The notes under the pieces were generated by a model. The model was given only the letters and a program-made list of their open reading frames with translations, was not told the DNA's origin and ran no database searches. From positions 3,038,001 to 3,102,000 of the forward strand of contig NZ_AP024651.1 of NCBI RefSeq assembly GCF_019977295.1: DNA of 64,000 nt, in the 5' to 3' direction. The stretch is from Arthrobacter sp. StoSoilB20. Its GTDB lineage: Bacteria > Actinomycetota > Actinomycetes > Actinomycetales > Micrococcaceae. The position numbers and the translations under genes were made by a program. Below, in pieces: positions 48,113-56,604 of this stretch (position 1 is the stretch's first letter; each line of letters begins with the position of its first letter).

Positions 48113-48963
48113 CGAAACACCCGCTGGTCCTCGGGCAATGCGCCAACACGCAGCATCACCGAATAGCTGAGGACTGATACCAGCAGGCCGCCGAGCAGGA
48201 CCACGACCCCTGTGGCCGAGTTATAGGCCTGCATCGCTTCCGGTCGGCTTGCCATAACCACCAGGACGATCCATGGTGCTGCCACCGAAAGGCGTGCGGC
48301 GTTGATTGTCCATGACTGGCGGGCTTCGAGTTCACTTCGAGTGCGTGCACTATCCCTCAGGAACCCCGAGAGCGTTCCCAGCATCCGCCCCAGATCCGAG
48401 CCACCTACTTCGCGTGTCATTCGGAGGGCTTCGATGATGCGGTCCGCCACAGGGTCTGCAAGCCGTGCTTTCAACCTGTTCAACGCGGCTTCGAACTGTC
48501 CGCCGGACCTGTAGTCCGCCCCAAAGTCCAGGAACAGCGGGCGAAGTTCCTCCGGTCCCTTGTAGCCCAGTTGGATGAGCGCTTCGGGGAGGGCAAGACC
48601 GGCCCGGATGGCTGAGCGCAAGTGGTCTACAACGTCCGGCCACAATTGCCGGAGCGCTGCCCGGCGCTTGCGCGCCCGCCGACGGACCGCAGCGAAGGGA
48701 ACCCACGAACCAAAGAGGCCGAAGCAGGCGGCCACCGGCGGTGATCCAGTGAGGACAAAGAAGACCAGCAGCGCCAGAAGACCGACGCCGGCGCAGGTGA
48801 GGAGAAGTCCCCCACCCGTCACTTTTTCGATGCCCGCTGAGGTGAGCAGGAGCTCCAGGCGACCAGGAACACTTTCCTTGGGGGCCGTCGGCGGCATGGC
48901 CCACGCGGACCACCAGACGAGGAAGACGCCCAGGCCAAGGAGGATGCCAAGGAGGGACCCCAT
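48109..48963 (-). CDS. tadB: Type II secretion F-family protein TadB
   Basis: 284 residues starting MGSLLGILLGLGVFLVWW. N-terminal helices are followed by a T2SSF domain (~110-235, LRSAIRAGLALPEALIQLG) and C-terminal helices. The ATG overlaps the tadA stop. It is the partner of TadC in the pilus platform. Confidence 0.88.
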   Translation of the reverse strand: MGSLLGILLGLGVFLVWWSAWAMPPTAPKESVPGRLELLLTSAGIEKVTGGGLLLTCAGVGLLALLVFFVLTGSPPVAACFGLFGSWVPFAAVRRRARKRRAALRQLWPDVVDHLRSAIRAGLALPEALIQLGYKGPEELRPLFLDFGADYRSGGQFEAALNRLKARLADPVADRIIEALRMTREVGGSDLGRMLGTLSGFLRDSARTRSELEARQSWTINAARLSVAAPWIVLVVMASRPEAMQAYNSATGVVVLLGGLLVSVLSYSVMLRVGALPEDQRVFR

Positions 48964-50240
48964 CAGTTCAGTTCCAGCAGTGCGGCGACGTCGAAGCCCG
49001 CCCGGGCAAACTTCTCCGCGGAAGGCATGGAGTTTGCCCGCGGCAGCAGTTGTGAACCAACCATGCCAAACACACCGGAAGACTCGATGATTCCGTTTTC
49101 GACCCTCCGTCCGAGGGACAGAATCTCGGTCACCTGCCTGCGTCCCGTTGAATGGCGGCTGCAATGAACCACGAGATCGATGCATGAGGCCACTGTGGGC
49201 ACCACGAAGGCACTGGATATGTTTGCCCCCGCCAGGAGCGGGAGTGTGCAGATCTTGGTCACGGCATCGTGGGCTGAATTGGCATGGACAGTGCACATAC
49301 CCGGCAGGCCGGAGTTGAGGGCAATGAGCATGTCCAGGCTTTCCGCTTCACGGACCTCTCCCACTACCAACCGGTCCGGACGCATCCTTAATGCTTCTTT
49401 GACCAACCGCCGCAGTGGGATCTCCCCTTCTCCTTCCAGGTTGGGTTGCCGGCATTGCAAGCCAACGACGTCGCGCAAGGGAAGTTGCAATTCAAAGATC
49501 TCTTCCACCGTGACCACACGTTCACGGGAACCTATGTGCGCCGCCAGGCAGTTCAACATGGTTGTCTTCCCTGCTTGCGTGGCACCTGAAACGAGGATGT
49601 TGAGTCCGCTGGCCACAGCTGCGCCCAGAAAGCGCGCTGCTTGGGGCGTGAGGCTTCCAAGTTCGACAAGATGCTCCAGCCGGCTTGCCCGTGCAATGAA
49701 CTTCCGGATATTGACCGCCCAGTGCTTCCGGGTGATGTCCGGGATGGCGACGTGCAACCGTGAACCGTCGGGAAGGGCGGCATCGACGAACGGCGAGGAC
49801 AGGTCCAGCCTGCGTCCTGAACTCTTGAGCATTCTTTCCACAAGGTCCCTGACCTGCTGCTCGGTGAGGCTGATGGCTGTCAGTTCGGATTCGCCGTTGC
49901 GGGCAACGAAGACCTCGTGCGGCGCATTGATCCATACCTCTTCAATGGCGGCGTCGTCCAGGAGCGGCTGCAGCGGTCCGAAACCGGCGACGGCGTCGAA
50001 GATATGCCGGCGGGCTGTCTCGAGGTGGCCCAGGGAAGGCAGTGGACCCAGCAGCGCCCGCTCGTCGTAGTCATTGACTGCCGCTTCCACCAGAAGTTTC
50101 ACGTCCGAGGCCTGTTCGAGGGGATCCAGCCCCCTGCGCCGGATAAGCTCCCGGACTTCTCCCTCAACAATCGTTACAGCGTCCACTTCTTCCCCAACCA
50201 CCACAAAGCGTCCCAAAACGAGAGGAGCCTCCCGCCTCAC
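48963..50240 (-). CDS. tadA: Tad pilus secretion ATPase TadA/CpaF
   Basis: 425 residues. N-terminal helical domain, then the secretion ATPase core: Walker A GATQAGKTTML near 220, Asp box GEGEIPLRRLVKEALRMRPD, Walker B RLVVGEVRE, His box GLPGMCTVHANS. It powers pilin export and assembly. It is the first gene of the cluster; no tadZ/cpaE or prepilin peptidase gene precedes it. The GTG at 50240 has only a weak Shine-Dalgarno, and a later GTG (MDAVTIVEGEV) is also plausible. Confidence 0.92.
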   Translation of the reverse strand: MRREAPLVLGRFVVVGEEVDAVTIVEGEVRELIRRRGLDPLEQASDVKLLVEAAVNDYDERALLGPLPSLGHLETARRHIFDAVAGFGPLQPLLDDAAIEEVWINAPHEVFVARNGESELTAISLTEQQVRDLVERMLKSSGRRLDLSSPFVDAALPDGSRLHVAIPDITRKHWAVNIRKFIARASRLEHLVELGSLTPQAARFLGAAVASGLNILVSGATQAGKTTMLNCLAAHIGSRERVVTVEEIFELQLPLRDVVGLQCRQPNLEGEGEIPLRRLVKEALRMRPDRLVVGEVREAESLDMLIALNSGLPGMCTVHANSAHDAVTKICTLPLLAGANISSAFVVPTVASCIDLVVHCSRHSTGRRQVTEILSLGRRVENGIIESSGVFGMVGSQLLPRANSMPSAEKFARAGFDVAALLELN

Positions 50241-50467
50241 CCACGCTAAGTGAGCACCAACACCCCTTCAACCCGGTGGAGGAGGTATGTGGATAAGTGA
50301 GGATCAGCAGTCACCTCAGCAACCTCAATCCCACTAGTCACTCCAGTTTCAGGATGTTAGGGTAAAGCCCGTTAGGAGCTGGCCTTTGGTCTCATGCGCA
50401 AGCGCCCGCCCCGGAGCTTGTCCGCAAGCCACCCCATGCGCCGCTGAGCCGCGGTACAGGGCCGGAT

Positions 50468-53221
50468 ATGAAGATGAAAAGACGTTCAAGTGAACCGTCC
50501 CGCCGCACCAGGCTGGCCCGGGCCGGCATAGCGCTGACGATCGCCCTCGCAGCAGGCTCTTGCCTGGGATCACCGGCTTGGGCGGAGACCCCCGGACCGC
50601 GTCCAGCTCCACCATCGGAGGCTCAGTCAGAAAGTCCGGGGCAGGGACCCCAACCGGTTAACGGCCCCTCCCCCGCGACCAGCCCTGGCAGTGAACCCTC
50701 CGCGACGACGCCACAGGCGCCGGGGCAGCAGCAGCCGATACCCGCCGTCGTGCCTTCACCCGCTGAACTGCCGCTTCCCGCGGCCGGATCCGGCAGCGCG
50801 TCCGGGGAGCAGCCGACCGGGAAACAGGCCATGCCCGACAACGCACCTGACGCAGAAGCGATGAAAGCTGCGATGCGTGCCGCCATCCCGGCAGGCGGAG
50901 CGGAAATGGGGCAAAGGTCTCCCCGTGTCCTCGCGGCCAAGCAGGGCAAAGAGGCTTCTGGAGCCCCAGGCTCCCGTGCAGCAGGGGCCACCATCAGCGC
51001 CGCCGTGCCCATGGCAGCGGACCCCGGCCACTGGCGGCCCTCCATCGGCGTGGCCGGCCAGGATGTCAGCGCCCACCAAGGGAACGTGAATTGGCAAAGC
51101 CAATGGAACCAAGGGTCCCGTTGGGCGTACGTCAAGGCATCGGAAGGCAATTACTACCTCAACGAAAACTACACCCAGCAGTACAACGGATCCCGCAACG
51201 TTGGAATGGTGCGCGGCGCCTATCACTTCGCCATCCCCAACTGGTCCTCGGGTGCCGACCAGGCCCGGTATTTCGTGGCCAACGGTGGAGGCTGGACCGA
51301 TGACGGCTACACCCTCCCACCTGTCCTGGACATCGAATACAACCCCTACGCAGGGCGGACCATCAATGGGTTCTACTTCGGCAACACCTGCTATGACATG
51401 TCCAAAGCGCAGTTGGGCCAGTGGGCAGCCGACTTTGGCAACACCGTCAAGGCCCTTACCGGCCGCTTCCCGGTCATTTACAGCACCACGGACTGGTGGA
51501 ACACGTGCGTTGGCAATACCACCTTCGGCAGCTACCCCCTATGGATCGCTTCCTATTGGAACAACCCCACCAACTCTCCTGGCTCCATGCCGGTCAGTTG
51601 GGGCGACTACACCATGTGGCAGTACAGCAGTACCGGTCCTTTCGAGGGCGATTCGAACATCTTCAACGGCAGCTACGACCAACTGCGGACCTTCGCCCGT
51701 GGGGTCCCGGATCCCTCAAACCCCTCCATCAAGTCCGCTGCGGACATCCTGACCACCAGCGCGGCAGGACGCCTGGATGCCTTCCCGGCGAACGGAGCCG
51801 GCAGAATCACCGGGCCAGTGAACATAGGCTCAGGTTGGTCCGGTGCGAAGGCGCTTTACGTAGTGGACTGGAACCAGGACGGCGTCCAGGACATCCTCTC
51901 CCAGTGGTCCGATGGGACTCTTAAGGTTTTCCGTGGCGCTCCCGGAGGTTCTTTCTACGCGCCCATCCAAGTCGGTTCCGGCTGGCAGGAAATGTCCCTG
52001 ACGGTGGGCTGGTGGAACTACAAGGACGCCTATCCCGGAGTGATCGGACAGGACTACCAAGGCAATCTCTACAGGTACTCGAACACTGCCGGCGGCGGAT
52101 TGGGGAACGGCGTCCTGATCGGGACCGGCTTCAGTGGCCACCAACTGAACCAGATCGACTTCGACGGAGACGGCAACCAGGACATCGTCACACGCACCAC
52201 CGATGGAACCCTTCGGCTGTTCCGCTCCAACGGCGTAGGCAGCTTCATCAGCGAGCCCGGACGAGTCATCGGTTCCGGCTGGGGCGGCATGACGGCAGTG
52301 AGCTCGTCAACAAACTTCAAGGGCGCGGATTCCCAGGGACTCCACGCCCGGGCATCCAATGGCGACCTTTACTACTACCCGGCCGACTCCGGCTCCTGGG
52401 ACACCCGCAGCCTCATCGGTGTTGGGTGGGATGACGCAAGCCTCATCAGCGGTGCGCCACTTGATGTTGAGTCGACCCTGGGCATCGACCCGGAGGACAT
52501 CGTGGCAGTCAGGCCCGACGCCAACCTCTACCGCTACCCGGGCACCGGTACCACTGCGCTGATGCCGGAAGACCTCATCGGCACGGGATGGTCGGGCCTG
52601 AAAGCAGGCTTCGTTACAGACTGGAACGGGGACGGAGCCCTGGACATCGTGGCGCAATGGTCCGATGGCCGCTTGACGGTATACCCCGGCAGGAACGGCA
52701 GCGGCTTCGGATCGGCGATCTCGCTTGGGAGCAACTGGAAAGACTGGACACTGAGCGTAGGTACGTGGAAGAAAGCTGACGCACACCCCGGGATTGTCGG
52801 GTACGACGCCACCGGCCGTTTGTACTACTTCAACAACCCCACGGGAAGAACCGTTTCCACCGGGATATCCATAGGTGTCGGATGGACAGGCATGGAGATC
52901 ACGCAGGTGGACTTCGACAAGGACTCCAATGCCGACCTCCTTGCCAAAACGAGCACCGGCGATCTCAAGCTGTACCGCTCGAACGGCACCGGAAACTTCA
53001 TTCAGGAAGCTGCCGGCGTTGTGGGCACCGGGTGGAACGTGATTTCCGGCTTCGGCGCCATCCGCGGTTTCGCAGGAGCGGGCTCATTGGGCATCATCGC
53101 CCGGACCACCGACGGGGAATTGCGGTACTACCCCGTGGGCTCCAACAGGTCCTGGGGAACGCCAACCAGAATCGGAACGGGCTGGAGCAGCCTGACAATT
53201 CTCTCGCCCGCCGCCAAGTAG
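50468..53221 (+). CDS. Secreted GH25 lysozyme with FG-GAP repeats
   Basis: 917 residues: basic N-terminus and signal peptide (~1-39), Pro/Ser/Ala-rich linker (~40-190), glycoside hydrolase family 25 muramidase (~195-405), and FG-GAP/VCBS-like beta-propeller repeats (~430-915). GH25 landmarks are GQDVSAHQGNVNW, GMVRGAYHFA, and the catalytic acidic pair in PVLDIEYNPY. Repeats carry DWN.DG..DI and DFDGDGNQDIV motifs that can bind calcium. It probably cleaves peptidoglycan at or outside the wall. The repeat type is shared with the large protein at 56605. Confidence 0.92.
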   Translation: MKMKRRSSEPSRRTRLARAGIALTIALAAGSCLGSPAWAETPGPRPAPPSEAQSESPGQGPQPVNGPSPATSPGSEPSATTPQAPGQQQPIPAVVPSPAELPLPAAGSGSASGEQPTGKQAMPDNAPDAEAMKAAMRAAIPAGGAEMGQRSPRVLAAKQGKEASGAPGSRAAGATISAAVPMAADPGHWRPSIGVAGQDVSAHQGNVNWQSQWNQGSRWAYVKASEGNYYLNENYTQQYNGSRNVGMVRGAYHFAIPNWSSGADQARYFVANGGGWTDDGYTLPPVLDIEYNPYAGRTINGFYFGNTCYDMSKAQLGQWAADFGNTVKALTGRFPVIYSTTDWWNTCVGNTTFGSYPLWIASYWNNPTNSPGSMPVSWGDYTMWQYSSTGPFEGDSNIFNGSYDQLRTFARGVPDPSNPSIKSAADILTTSAAGRLDAFPANGAGRITGPVNIGSGWSGAKALYVVDWNQDGVQDILSQWSDGTLKVFRGAPGGSFYAPIQVGSGWQEMSLTVGWWNYKDAYPGVIGQDYQGNLYRYSNTAGGGLGNGVLIGTGFSGHQLNQIDFDGDGNQDIVTRTTDGTLRLFRSNGVGSFISEPGRVIGSGWGGMTAVSSSTNFKGADSQGLHARASNGDLYYYPADSGSWDTRSLIGVGWDDASLISGAPLDVESTLGIDPEDIVAVRPDANLYRYPGTGTTALMPEDLIGTGWSGLKAGFVTDWNGDGALDIVAQWSDGRLTVYPGRNGSGFGSAISLGSNWKDWTLSVGTWKKADAHPGIVGYDATGRLYYFNNPTGRTVSTGISIGVGWTGMEITQVDFDKDSNADLLAKTSTGDLKLYRSNGTGNFIQEAAGVVGTGWNVISGFGAIRGFAGAGSLGIIARTTDGELRYYPVGSNRSWGTPTRIGTGWSSLTILSPAAK

Positions 53222-53242
53222 CGGGAGGCACTGCAAATAAAG

Positions 53243-53285
53243 TTGCCGAAGCCGGCCCAGGAATTTCCTGGGCCGGCTTCGGCAA
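53243..53285. terminator. Bidirectional terminator between lysozyme and ceramidase genes
   Basis: A 19-bp perfect stem at 53243-53261 and 53267-53285 (core CCGAAGCCGGCCCAGG) with a 5-base loop. Confidence 0.85.
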
Positions 53286-53301
53286 TCAATGCAGACACTT
53301 C

Positions 53302-54648
53302 CTAGGCGAGCAAGGCATTCATGGCATTGACCAACGTTGTCTCCACTCCGTTGGTGCCCGCCTTGAAATGTGCCAAATGCCCGTACACCGTCATGGAGCC
53401 GCCAGCGATTCCCGGGAAATCAGGTTCCCATCCGCCCTCGTAACTGCCAAGCGGCATAAAGGGCGGGAAAAACTCATTACTTGGAATGTAGCAGCATGAT
53501 TCATTTGCATATCCGCCAACAATGATTCCGTTGGTACCGCCGTTCCGTCCACGGAAATATGCAGCGTACCCGCTGACGAGTTCACCGCCAATCATGGCGA
53601 TCTTCAATTGGGGGCTTCCGTTGAATTTCCACACTTGGAAGGGTGAGGGCACGGATGTATCAAAACTGTTGCTGTCGATCCGGCCGATCATGACCTGGGC
53701 ATGCCGCTGATACCACTGTGGCTGGCCGTTCGGATTGGCAAGGCGGGCTACGTAGGATGCCCGGACTGCAGCCAGGTTGCCTGCTGTCGGGGTGATGTCC
53801 AGCGGCAACTGGACCTCTTGGTAGCGCGTAACCATGGGCCCGCTCAAGGCCCGCCCGGCGGATTGCATATTGGTGTGCACGGTGGCGCCCAGGGCATCCC
53901 CATGCTGGTCCCGCAGTTGCCAACTGCGAACTCCGCCTGGATCCTGGTCTCCGGCGGGACCCTGGATGAACATCGCAAAGCAATTTGGGTTCCGGTTTTC
54001 GATGTAATTGCAGGCTCCCGCGGCAAAGTCGCCGTCAAAGAGTGTTCGAAGCCCGGCGCTGATGGGGTGGCACCCATAGCTGAAGATCACTGCCGCCGGA
54101 GTTCCGTTGCCCCTCCGGGCCACAAGAATGGGAACAGCCGTTTCGGTGTACGGCAGCCCTACCCGGTTGGCGGAGAAACTTTGGGACGACACCTTGTAGT
54201 CGAAGGTCACGGCCGTTTCATCCGCGTCCAATGCTTCCTGCGCGAGGTTCACAATAGTGTCTTCAAGGTCCGCACTATAGGAACGCACCAAGCCCAGGTC
54301 TGCAAGCCCATATGCCATGAATGGGTGGAGCGTATCAATCAGCGCCGGGCCATTGTGCGTATGTGTTGCCTGGATCAGGATGTCGCTGCTGGACCATGGA
54401 GCAAGGTCAATGATCCTGTCGCGGATCCGTTGATGCATCGCCCGTGGCAACGCCAGGACATCCAGGCTGATGATGATGTGGGGATTGGCGTCTTCCCAGA
54501 TAAGAATCGCCCGCGCATACAGCGGTTCAAAGGGCGAACTGCTGGTGGCCTCCCGTCCTCCGTCGGTTGAACCATATCCGGCCATGTAGGGATTGGTGCT
54601 CAGCGACGGCGTTATGTCAGCGCTTGCAGTTCCAATTCTGAACGCCAT
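53302..54648 (-). CDS. Neutral ceramidase N-terminal domain-like hydrolase
   Basis: 448 residues. The opening FRIGTASADITP and ATHTHNGP near residue 95 match the neutral/alkaline ceramidase catalytic domain, the latter supplying zinc ligands; YGCHPISAG and QGPAGDQDPGG also fit. It lacks the C-terminal immunoglobulin-like domain of full ceramidases and has no signal peptide. The substrate is uncertain because the host is not expected to make ceramide; it could act on host or environmental lipids, or on another amide. Confidence 0.82.
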   Translation of the reverse strand: MAFRIGTASADITPSLSTNPYMAGYGSTDGGREATSSSPFEPLYARAILIWEDANPHIIISLDVLALPRAMHQRIRDRIIDLAPWSSSDILIQATHTHNGPALIDTLHPFMAYGLADLGLVRSYSADLEDTIVNLAQEALDADETAVTFDYKVSSQSFSANRVGLPYTETAVPILVARRGNGTPAAVIFSYGCHPISAGLRTLFDGDFAAGACNYIENRNPNCFAMFIQGPAGDQDPGGVRSWQLRDQHGDALGATVHTNMQSAGRALSGPMVTRYQEVQLPLDITPTAGNLAAVRASYVARLANPNGQPQWYQRHAQVMIGRIDSNSFDTSVPSPFQVWKFNGSPQLKIAMIGGELVSGYAAYFRGRNGGTNGIIVGGYANESCCYIPSNEFFPPFMPLGSYEGGWEPDFPGIAGGSMTVYGHLAHFKAGTNGVETTLVNAMNALLA

Positions 54649-54844
54649 AAAAGATCACTCCTTGATTGTGCGTAACGGGTAATCTTTGTTGGCTTCCCAA
54701 CAGAATTTCGTTTCCCGGATACGCTGAACAGCCAATACGTGAGACCACTTTCATTAGACCATGTGATCCCGCAGTTTTGTGTGGTTGGAAGGGACTGAAT
54801 CCGGCTGACGAATCCCCCCGGGGGTGGGAAGATCCTGCCGGTTT

Positions 54845-55393
54845 TCAGGACTGGCCAGGCGCCGCCGTCTTAAGCCATCTGGTGAGTTGGGCAGCCTGCG
54901 GAGCCAGCGGCGCCAAGGTCAAAGCCCCCTTGACCACAGGTATGCCGTAGCCGGCAAGTGAAGCTGACAGCGTTCTGTGGTCCGTTCGGGTACAGGCCTT
55001 GATGATGAGCAAGCACAAAGCGGATTCTTGTCCGGACGGAGCTCCTGCGGCAATCGCCGCGTTAACAGCCGCCCGCTCTTCCGGCGTCAGGACGTGCGGG
55101 CCGCTTCCGACATAGTCCACTTGGCAGTCGGTGATGTGCATGTACCGGGTGGAAGCCCACACTTCTTCAAGGCTGGAAAACTTGCCAATGAGGCTGCCAT
55201 CGGCCGCCGTGCAGGTGAATTGGTACCGGATCAAGGGTTCTGGACGCTCAACGGCAACTTTGTCGTCGTTCGCAACGACTGGTGCCATATCGAGTGCGGC
55301 TGGTTGGGACGTATCTACTTTGGTTCCTGAACAACCGGCCAGGGCAAGACTTGCCACACCGAGTTGAAGAACACTGCGCCTGCGCATGTTCAC
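54845..55393 (-). CDS. Putative Tat-type lipoprotein, paralogue of the adjacent lipoprotein
   Basis: 182 residues. The signal MNMRRRSVLQLGVASLALAGC has a twin-arginine-like RRRSVLQ and a lipobox Cys. The mature part includes FSSLEEVWASTRYMHITDC, closely like LSSLAEVWAATNYTRLDSC in the next gene, plus four cysteines. The function is unknown. A GTG starts the gene. It lies 80 bp after its paralogue on the same strand. Confidence 0.75.
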   Translation of the reverse strand: MNMRRRSVLQLGVASLALAGCSGTKVDTSQPAALDMAPVVANDDKVAVERPEPLIRYQFTCTAADGSLIGKFSSLEEVWASTRYMHITDCQVDYVGSGPHVLTPEERAAVNAAIAAGAPSGQESALCLLIIKACTRTDHRTLSASLAGYGIPVVKGALTLAPLAPQAAQLTRWLKTAAPGQS

Positions 55394-55510
55394 CGAGGGA
55401 TCCCCACTTCATTCGGATGCTCCCCAGCTCCGCATGCATTGGTTATTCGCCCCAAGCCGTTTCCGGCTGCGTCTTAGTACATCTTCCCCCAAATTCCGCA
55501 TTTGTCACTA
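55321..55510 (-). repeat. Left arm of a ~190-bp inverted duplication
   Basis: On the minus strand this holds the 3' end of one lipoprotein gene, the whole intergenic gap and the start of the next. It matches 56380-56568 on the plus strand with about 20 differences, all outside a 64-base identical core. Confidence 0.9.
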
Positions 55511-56289
55511 GTGAATTTTTGGCCCGGTTGCACTTCCACCGTGGTTCCGGCCTCGATGAGGCTGCCGCTGGCAACAACGGACCCATCGGCAGCGGTGACG
55601 GACCAGGTGCATCCGCCGCCCGCATCGGATGGTTTCACCAACTGCAGCTCCCCCGGCTCCACGTCTTCGCCTGCCACATAGGATCCATCACCCACCCGGC
55701 CACCTTCTGCCCACGCAGCAAGGATCTTCCCCTGGGGAGCATCCGGACAGAATTCCGCCGCTGCCAGCAATGGCCCCCTGCCTGCTTCGGCAAATCCCCC
55801 GGGACCGGTTTCGTCACTGATCCTGGTGCAGAGGCGAAGGACATCCAGCATGGTTGCCAACGCGTCATCAGCCGTCCCTCCTTGGGCGCCGGCTGTTGAA
55901 ATCGCTTCGGCTTCCCGGGGTGTGGGTTCAAAGGGCCCGTCTGCTGCAAAAGCGACCTCGCACGAATCCAATCGCGTGTAATTGGTGGCAGCCCAGACTT
56001 CCGCCAGACTCGACAATTGAACTTCAGGCGAGGCATCAAGGCTCGTGCAACGGTAGGAAAAGCGGCCCGGTTCGTCGTCGCCCGCCGGCGGAGCCTCACC
56101 GCGCGGTTTACCGCTGCCCTGGACGTTTCCGCTGGCCGGAGCGGACGACGGCGGCTGGCCGGGTCCGGCGGTGGCGCCTGCACTGCTGGTGGCCGACGAC
56201 CCGGTTCCTGCGGTTGGTCCGGCCGAAGGCACCGTGCAGGCCGCCAGCACCAACGCCATGGGTACCGCCATCAGGAACAGTCTGCGCAT
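55474..56289 (-). CDS. Putative lipoprotein with Ser/Gly/Pro-rich linker
   Basis: 271 residues. Lipoprotein signal MRRLFLMAVPMALVLAAC, then a low-complexity linker (~20-70) rich in Ser, Gly, Ala, Pro and Thr. The paralogue-like domain spans ~75-150 (RCTSLDASPEVQLSSLAEVW), and a separate C-terminal beta-rich part ends GIWGKMY. GGAGG lies five bases before the ATG. The function is unknown; it is probably exposed on the outer face of the membrane. Confidence 0.78.
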   Translation of the reverse strand: MRRLFLMAVPMALVLAACTVPSAGPTAGTGSSATSSAGATAGPGQPPSSAPASGNVQGSGKPRGEAPPAGDDEPGRFSYRCTSLDASPEVQLSSLAEVWAATNYTRLDSCEVAFAADGPFEPTPREAEAISTAGAQGGTADDALATMLDVLRLCTRISDETGPGGFAEAGRGPLLAAAEFCPDAPQGKILAAWAEGGRVGDGSYVAGEDVEPGELQLVKPSDAGGGCTWSVTAADGSVVASGSLIEAGTTVEVQPGQKFTSDKCGIWGKMY

Positions 56290-56379
56290 TATGGCCTCCA
56301 CCTCAATCGTGGGGTGCGCCCGTTGCGTGGTCAAGACTGACTGGTTCCGGGACCCGCTGAGGACATCTTCCGGTTTTGG

Positions 56380-56568
56380 TAGTGACAAATGTGAAAATTG
56401 GTGGAAGATGTACGTAGACGCAGCCGGAAACGGCGTGGGGCGAATAACCAATGCATGCGGAGCTGGGGAGCATCCGAATGAAGTGGGGATCCCTCGGTGG
56501 ACACGCGCAATCGCAGTGTTCTTCAGCTTGGTTTGGCATGTCTTGCCTTCGCCGGTCGCTCAAGAACC
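56380..56568 (+). pseudogene. Remnant of the lipoprotein locus, right arm of inverted duplication
   Basis: On the plus strand this carries a decayed copy of the junction at 55321-55510. The first gene's last codons have lost the stop (TAA to GTA in the KMY context). The intergenic core is identical. The second gene's start reads MDTRNRSVLQLGLACLAFAGR, with the lipobox Cys replaced by Arg. Similarity ends at about 56568 and the frame then runs into the large secreted protein. Confidence 0.75.
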
Positions 56569-56604
56569 GCTCATAAAACTCCTCGTCACCTTTCAGCAGG
56601 CCCG

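Noticed and set aside
50241..50467. A cyclic di-AMP riboswitch before the lysozyme gene
   Set aside because: The leader has GC-rich hairpins, but the conserved ydaO-type core sequences are not present in order. I see no clear gene in this 227-bp gap.
55321..56568. Insertion sequence bounded by inverted repeats
   Set aside because: The arms are gene-junction sequences, no transposase lies between them, and no target duplication is seen.
56497..56604. GTG at 56497 as the start of the large secreted protein
   Set aside because: The codons derive from a lipoprotein gene remnant, and the signal peptide fits the GTG at 56605 better. It is not excluded without transcript data.
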